A stretch of DNA of 64,000 bases from Cristatella mucedo (Eukaryota; Bryozoa; Phylactolaemata; Cristatellidae): NCBI GenBank assembly GCA_009760855.2, contig WPIO01000169.1:237501-301500 (forward strand), written 5' to 3'. The notes under the pieces were generated by a model. The model saw nothing but the letters and a program-made list of their open reading frames with translations, was not told the DNA's origin and ran no database searches. Below, piece by piece: positions 58,284 to 64,000 of this stretch (position 1 is the stretch's first letter; each line of letters begins with the position of its first letter). A program made the translations under genes and the position numbers.

Positions 58284-59548
58284 ATCTAGCCGATCGCTTC
58301 ACTCGATTCTTTGTGCAGAAGATGGACAAGATCAGGGTGTCCATCCCTGCGATGACAGCACCTAGAATGCTGTCCCCCGATTCCTGGCTGCACCTCAATG
58401 TCCACATTTAAGCTCGTCACTAGTGATCTCGTCCTGGAGTTCGTATCCCATTCAAAGATGACAAAATGTCCTCTGGATCCTATTCCCACTGCCCTGCTAC
58501 TACGGTACATTGATCTGCTGCTGCCATGCATAACTAACAACATTATTATGCCATTAGACTCAGGTCATGTCCCAGCACCTTTAAAAAAGGCTGTAGTGAG
58601 GCCACTTCTCAAGAAAGCGACACTAGACTAAGAGAATTTGGGCAACAACCACCCAGTTTCCCTTGTACTATTCCTATCAAAGACACTGGAACGATTCGTG
58701 GCTGACAAGCTGAACTCATGTTGAAACTTCAAACCTTGCTAGGAAGTTCTAGTCTGGCTTTAGAGCTAATCACTCCACAGAGTCAGCATTGCTTCGGGTA
58801 TACAACGACCTACTTTGGAATGCAGACATAATAGAGTGTCTCTGCTTGTTTTGCTCGATCTTTCGGCAGCTTTTGATACTATCGATCGGAAAGTTTTTCT
58901 AGAGCGCCGCTCATCTCGCCTGGGCATCACTCGCACTGCTCTGCAGTGGTTCAGGTCCTATTTCAGTGGGAGACTCCGGAGTATTGACGTGAATGGACAA
59001 AGATCATCTGAGGTACCTCTGAAATATGGGGTACCTCAGGGCTTCGTGCTAGGTCCGGTTCTTTTCACGGTTTATACTCTCCCTCTGGCTGTCGTGATTG
59101 CCAAGCCCAATCTAGGCTTTCATTTCTATTCGGATGACACTCAGTTGTACCTTTGCTTTGATCCCTCCCAGCATTCGAGCACCAAGAATTCTCTCAACTT
59201 CCTTGCTGCATGTATTGATGACATCCTCGCACGGATGGCAGCAAATTTTCGTAAAGTAAACAATGATAAAACTAACTTTCAATTTATGGGCAAACCCAGT
59301 GTGATTCAGAAATTGTAACAGCTGACGCTTAAAATTGGCTCTGCCAGCATATCTCCTGTTGAAGCCGCTCGAAATCTTGGTGTCGTGTTCCAAAGTGGCC
59401 TCTCGTTAGATGACCGCGTCAGCTCCACAATCAAGTCAGCCTACTTTCACGTACATAACATTGCTACAATTCGGGTTTGTTTAGATAAGGATACCACGTC
59501 TAAGATGGTCCATGCATTCACGATATCCCGTCTTGACTTCTGTAAGTC
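58284..59548 (+). mobile_element. LINE A continued: reverse transcriptase
   Basis: Resumes with ADRFTRFFVQKMDKIR, then a frame with CPLDPIPTALLLRYIDLLLP and a 167-codon RT core frame (58815-59318): DLSAAFDTID, GVPQGFVLGPVLF, FYSDDTQLYL. There is a frameshift just before 58815 and a stop at 59318. Truncated at 59548 after SRLDFCKS, so no 3' end. Confidence 0.85.
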
Positions 59549-60400
59549 AGGGGACAGTCGGCAAGGGGCGTGCGAGCGGTGTGTCGCGCTCTCTAGCCTT
59601 CGTGGCGGCGTCGTTCGTGGCGGCGTCGTTCCTGGCAAGAACAAGCCGAGTCTGAGATAATTTGCATGCCGGGCGCAAAGGCGGGAAGAATTTGGGGGGG
59701 GGGGAGTGAGAGAGAAAGAGAGAGTTGGCTGGTGACTAGCAGGCGGATGAGAAGAGACGGCGCGAGCGGTCTCAGCGGCGGTTTTCCAGACCTATGAGCA
59801 ACGGTTTCGTAATGGTCTGAGAGTCGCCGCGGCTGAAAATCAATTCACCTTGACATTCAATAATGTAAAAGCTTACCAGAGGTCCTGCGGTTCGGCCTTA
59901 ATGCAGAATTTATCAGTGACCCGCGGCTGTCGAATTAGTCAAGGTCAGCGAGCAACGTTCAGATCGAGGCGTCTTCGGTGCTGGCGAATCTGACTTTCCT
60001 CTGGACCAGTCTCGGGCGGTTAATTCCGTGCTCGTGCGCTTCGCAGAAGGTTCAAGCTCGCGTGAGTCGACGACGGTGGGTGCGTACCAAAGGTGCGCTA
60101 ACGCTGCAGATTGCAGCCGATAGACGCCGGCGTGCCGACCTCGTGCGCGATGATTGTAAGCATCATTAATGGGCCTGCATGTCAAAAGGCGAAGGTCCGA
60201 TGCAGATAGAATGCAGTCATTTGACTTACAGAAATGGCTTACAGATTTGAGCAAAACTCGATAGCTAGGCTTGTCTGCACTGAACATCCGAAATAGTCAC
60301 ATTCCGCCTCTTTCCTTGTTACATCTTGCAGCTTTCCATGTAACATCTTGCAACATCTTCCCATTGAGCAGTTCACCCACTTCAAGAACTTGTCACTCAC
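59549..60400. other. No recognised gene
   Basis: GC-rich at first, with a G run at 59694-59704 and a 15-bp tandem duplication (GTCGTTCGTGGCGGC) near 59600-59635. No exon supported. Confidence 0.45.
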
Positions 60401-60401
60401 T

Positions 60402-61985
60402 TTTTAATATTAATAATAATAATGCACTTGATAAAGCGCCCTCAGAGAACTTAATCTCTCTCTAGGCGTTTTACATTTGCTGCAAAGCGAAATGCAATTG
60501 AATGGTGAGTAAAATCATGCTTAATAAAAAACAAAATGAATAACATGGTTAGGGGTGACATGCACAGGGTCAGCATGCAAATGTGGTTAGTGGCAGCATG
60601 CACAGTGTCAGCACGCATAAGCACATCAAGGACGAATCACAGGGACCCACTAAATGCTGTCCTAAATAGGTGTTTTTAAGTTCTTTTTAAATGTGGTCAG
60701 GTCAGGGGATGTTCTGACGCAGGTCGGGAGGGAGTTCCAGGCTTTAGGAGCATACGAACTAAATGCACGGTCTCCAAAGGATTTGAGGTTTGTACGAGGT
60801 ATTTGTAGACTTCTGGATTCCGAAAAGCAGGTGGTACGATGCTTGGCCTGATGGGGGAGTATGTCGGAGAGATAGGCTGGAGCCAAAGAATGAAGTGACC
60901 TAAAAGTGAGCGACAAAACCTTGAAGTCAATCCGTTGCTTGACTGGTAGCCAGTGCAGGTCTTCAAGAAGTGGAGTGATGTGGCAACTGCGACGCTCACG
61001 ACAGACAAGCCTAGCTGCAGAGTTTTGCACCAGCTGCAATCGCCTGATCGCATATGCCGGTAGGCCAGTAAGCAGTGAGTTGCAGAAGTCAAGACGAGAT
61101 GTCACGAATGCATGAACCGACTTGGACGTAGTATCTTTATCTATACAAGCCCGAATTTTAGCAACGCTATGAAGCTGAAAAATAGGCAGATTTGACTGTG
61201 GAGCTGATATGGTCGTTTAACGAGAGGTTGCTTTGGAATATGACACCAAGATTTCGAGCGGCTTCAACAGGAGATATGCTGGCAGAGCCAATTTTGAGCG
61301 TCAGCTGTTACAATTTCAGAATCACACTGGGTTTGCCCATAAATTGAAAGTTAGTTTTATCATCGTTTACTTTACGAAAATTTGCTGCCATCCGTGCGAG
61401 GATGTCATCAATGCATGCAGCAAGGAAGTTGAGAGAATTTGAGGTGCTCGAATGCTGGGAGGGATCAAAGCAAAGGTACAACTGAGTGTCATCCGAATAG
61501 AAATGAAAGCCTAGATTGGGCTTGGCAATCACGACAGCCAGAGGGAGAGTATAAACCGTGAAAAGAACCGGACCTAGCACGAAGCCCTGAGGTACCCCAT
61601 ATTTCAGAGGTACCTCAGATGATCTTTGTCCATTCACGTCAATACTCCGGAGTCTCCCACTGAAATAGGACCTGAACCACTGCAGAGCAGTGCGAGTGAT
61701 GCCCAGGCGAGATGAGCGGCGCTCTAGAAAAACTTTCCGATCGATAGTATCAAAAGCTGCCGAAAGATCGAGCAAAACAAGCAGAGACACTCTATTATGT
61801 CTGCATTCCAAAGTAGGTCGTTGTATACCCGAAGCAATGCTGACTCTGTGGAGTGATTAGCTCTAAAGCCAGACTGGAATTTACTAGCAAGATGTGAGGT
61901 TTCGATATATGAGTTTAGCGTGTCCGCCGCGACCCGTTTCAGAGTCTTTGAAAGGAATGGTAGAAGGGAGACTGGGTGGTAGTTT
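60402..61985 (-). mobile_element. LINE A, 3' complete, 1.6 kb
   Basis: (AAT)n and hairpin at 60408-60475, 3' UTR, the C-terminal frame (60662-61105: SRLDFCNSLLTGLPAYAIRR), and the RT core frame (61308-61811) with FYSDDTQLYL. 5' truncated at about 61985. It carries the same frameshift and stop as 58284-59548. Confidence 0.88.
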
Positions 61986-61989
61986 TTTA

Positions 61990-62715
61990 TTGCTTAATTT
62001 TTGGTCGGCTCAATTCATTATTTTGCTACGGCCCTACCAACGTCTACGATACTTATTCATCAAGTTTCTCCTCTAACTACCTTCGCCTCTAATCGTGTAG
62101 CTACACTTCGCCTCTAACCAACCCCAAGCTCGTTGGAGACCATGCATTCAGTTCACGCATGCTCAGTTCACGCAGTCCCTTAGCTCGATTTACTGACTTA
62201 CATCACGAGTCGCTGAATTTTTGAAATTTAAAAGATAGCTACAAGCCTACCCGGTAATCACAGCATTTTATTACTCCTTGCGAATTATTCTTTACCTGTT
62301 CATGCAGTAGGAACTATGTGCATGCGCATCCGGGTATTTCACGACCGGAGCCAAAGAAGAAAATCTAGCGGAGCGTCTGAGGCATGAAGAAGTGACCGGC
62401 GTCACCGAGGCGGCGGCGAAACGGTGGCGGCGAGTTAAATTAGCCAGATTACGACTGAAATTCGTTATTAACGGCTCTGAATTGTAACGGCTAGAAACCG
62501 ACTACGCGATTGTCTATGGCCGAGGCTGCATAAAAGCCGACGCCGTGAGATAGGCAGTCAATTGTGCATCCGGAGTTCGTCAAGGCATTTGAGCTTTAGG
62601 CCGCTGAGCCCTTGGTGTACGTCCTGGTCACCGTTTAACGGGCAATGTCAAGAAAATACTTATACATTTTGTCCGACAATCGAATATGTGTTTAGGGTAC
62701 TTTTCGACAGTCAAA
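61990..62715. other. No recognised gene
   Basis: Short tandem wording (CTTCGCCTCTAA, 62081 and 62106; GTTCACGCA twice near 62150-62178). Nothing coding seen. Confidence 0.45.
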
Positions 62716-62719
62716 TATT

Positions 62720-62812
62720 TCCTTTGTAGCAAATATCAAGTACCTAGAAAGAGATTGAGTTCTCTGGGGGCACTATATCAAATGTATTATTAATATTATT
62801 ATTATTATTACA
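62720..62812 (+). mobile_element. LINE A 3' tail hairpin, solo
   Basis: CAAATATCAAGTACCTAGAA, hairpin with GGGGGCACTATATCAAATG, ATTATTATTATTATTA tail. Confidence 0.7.
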
Positions 62813-62814
62813 TA

Positions 62815-63372
62815 TGTTAGCACTGGGATCGGAAGTTCTGATGACTTCCGCATGAAAGAAAAACGGTTATGCAAACCAGATCTAACCTCGATGTAAGCCC
62901 GAAGCAACGAATCTACAAATAAACAATTTACTGATCTCTGCATGCGACTTTTTACGATGTATGCGACATTTTCCCCAACTTGTAGAACCTTGGTAGATCG
63001 CGATACATGCTTGAAGCTTGTTGAGGTGCATTCTTGTGACTTTCATACAGCTTCATAAAATTTCACAGCTCGGCTATTACTTCGCGTGTCGGAGTGAAAT
63101 CTGAAATGCGAGTTCAGCTCTGCTTGTTTCAAATGAGGCATTTCGGTTGGATACATTTGGCTGTATACGTCACCAAACGTCCTGGAACTTAATTTTCCGT
63201 AATCGTGGGCATATAGAGCAAAATATATCCAGCCGAAATCAGATTTTTTTTATCGTAAGGGGCGAGGGAAAGCCGCAGCGCTCCTAGAAGAAACAGAGAT
63301 CAAGCGGCTGACGATGACTCGTCGCGCTCGCTCAATAATATATATTATAAATAATAAATAGATTATTTATAG
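62815..63372. other. No recognised gene; old repeat shared with 3550-3960
   Basis: Shares wording with 3550-3960 (ACTTGTAGAACCTTGGTA, CAGCTTCAT.A, AATCTGAAATG). No open frame of note. Confidence 0.45.
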
Positions 63373-63486
63373 TATATAATATATGTAATATATAGCAGAT
63401 ATTACTATATCTATATTATAAATAATAAATAGATTGTTTATAATATAGATATAGTAACATCTGCTATATATTACATATATTATATA
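63373..63486. repeat. AT-rich palindrome, 50-bp arms
   Basis: Left arm 63373-63422, right arm 63437-63486, 14-nt loop, a single mismatch. Composed of TATATAATATATG-type sequence. A partial direct repeat of the loop side (TATTATAAATAATAAATAGA) precedes it at 63347. Confidence 0.95.
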
Positions 63487-63499
63487 TTATAGATATAAA

Positions 63500-64000
63500 T
63501 AATCGACGCTTGCGACCCGCGATGAGCAGCTACAGTCGGAAGCTGCTCACCGGTGGCGGTATATTTTACGACGGCAATTTTCGACGCGGACCGCCGAGCT
63601 GCGACCCCTGGCGGCGAAGACTGCCGAGGCCGCGAGTGAAAGCGAGCGACGGGCGCGCGCACGCGGCGACGCGGCTGCCGAGGCGCGCTGCTGACACGAT
63701 GCATTTCCGTCGCTCGAAATAAGCCTCCCGTTCGCGTCCATCCGCTCGCACAGTCTCCGGACGTCACAGCCGCCAGCCGTCCGTCGAGAGAGCACGAAGC
63801 GGGACGGCGTCGCCTCCGGAAGCGCCTTGCGGCCGGAAGCGTAGGCTGGCGCGATCGAGCGAGCGGAGCGAGAGGCGGGTGCGTTTCGTCTCTGCCGCCA
63901 CGCGCAGACGCAGGGGGGGGGAGACCGAGCACGCCTGCAGAGACCGTCGCGCGCGCCCGGCCGGCGAGAAGGCGGCGGCTGCGTCCGGTCGGTTCGGCGC
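63500..64000. promoter_or_regulatory. GC/CpG-rich block, possible promoter and first exon
   Basis: Sharp change from AT-rich to CpG-dense DNA. A plus-strand frame with ATG at 63522 reads MSSYSRKLLTGGGIFYDGNF before becoming Arg/Pro-rich, and could be a first exon of a gene running off the right edge. Minus-strand frames of similar length exist. Unresolved. Confidence 0.35.

Noticed and set aside
60662-61105. 147-codon minus-strand ORF as a host gene
   Set aside because: It is the C-terminal domain of the LINE A ORF2 protein, present in several decayed copies.

Overview
The window looks like a piece of an invertebrate animal nuclear genome. Genes are sparse and split into exons with GT-AG introns. 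Most of the DNA is repeats: two LINE families of the CR1/L2 type, three tRNA-derived SINE families, small inverted-repeat DNA elements and microsatellites. No ribosome-binding sites, operons or CRISPR arrays are visible. I cannot name the species.

Three genes can be supported. (1) The 5' end of WASHC4 (WASH complex subunit 4, SWIP) is on the minus strand: two exons at 5.2-6.4 kb, with the rest of the gene beyond the left edge or undetected. (2) A nearly complete NOL9/Grc3 polynucleotide 5'-kinase gene is on the minus strand from 43.77 kb down to about 29.3 kb. It has at least 12 exons; splice phases close at nearly every junction, and the order of motifs matches the family (P-loop, DPGQTEF, NTMGW, GHKL, RTVNC). 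(3) A three-exon gene on the plus strand at 49.05-52.84 kb encodes a predicted 147-residue single-pass membrane protein with 21 cysteines; I do not recognise it. It is the best candidate for something undescribed.

Layout: 0-5 kb LINE/SINE debris; 5-6.4 kb WASHC4 exons; 6.9-25 kb repeats, including four 115-bp elements carrying an intact tRNA-His(GTG) fold and a 566-bp pure CAG tract; 25.8-26.9 kb a GC-rich block open in many frames; 27.7-28.4 kb a head-to-head LINE pair; 29.3-43.8 kb NOL9 with repeat-laden introns; 44-47 kb LINE B and SINE debris; 49-52.8 kb the Cys-rich membrane protein gene; 54.6-62 kb a LINE A interrupted by an antisense LINE B, followed by an inverted LINE A with a sharply bounded near-identical tract; 63.4-63.5 kb a 50-bp-arm AT palindrome; 63.5-64 kb GC-rich DNA that may be a promoter or first exon.

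Names used below: LINE A ends in a hairpin (AAAGCGCC...GGCGCTTT) plus (ATT)n. LINE B ends in (ACATT)n. SINE1 is a tRNA-like head with the LINE A tail hairpin. SINE2 is a tRNA-like head with the 'GCCGTAAAGGCTCTTCTGTC' body. The three genes have unrelated roles (endosomal actin control, rRNA processing, unknown membrane protein), and nothing suggests that they act together.
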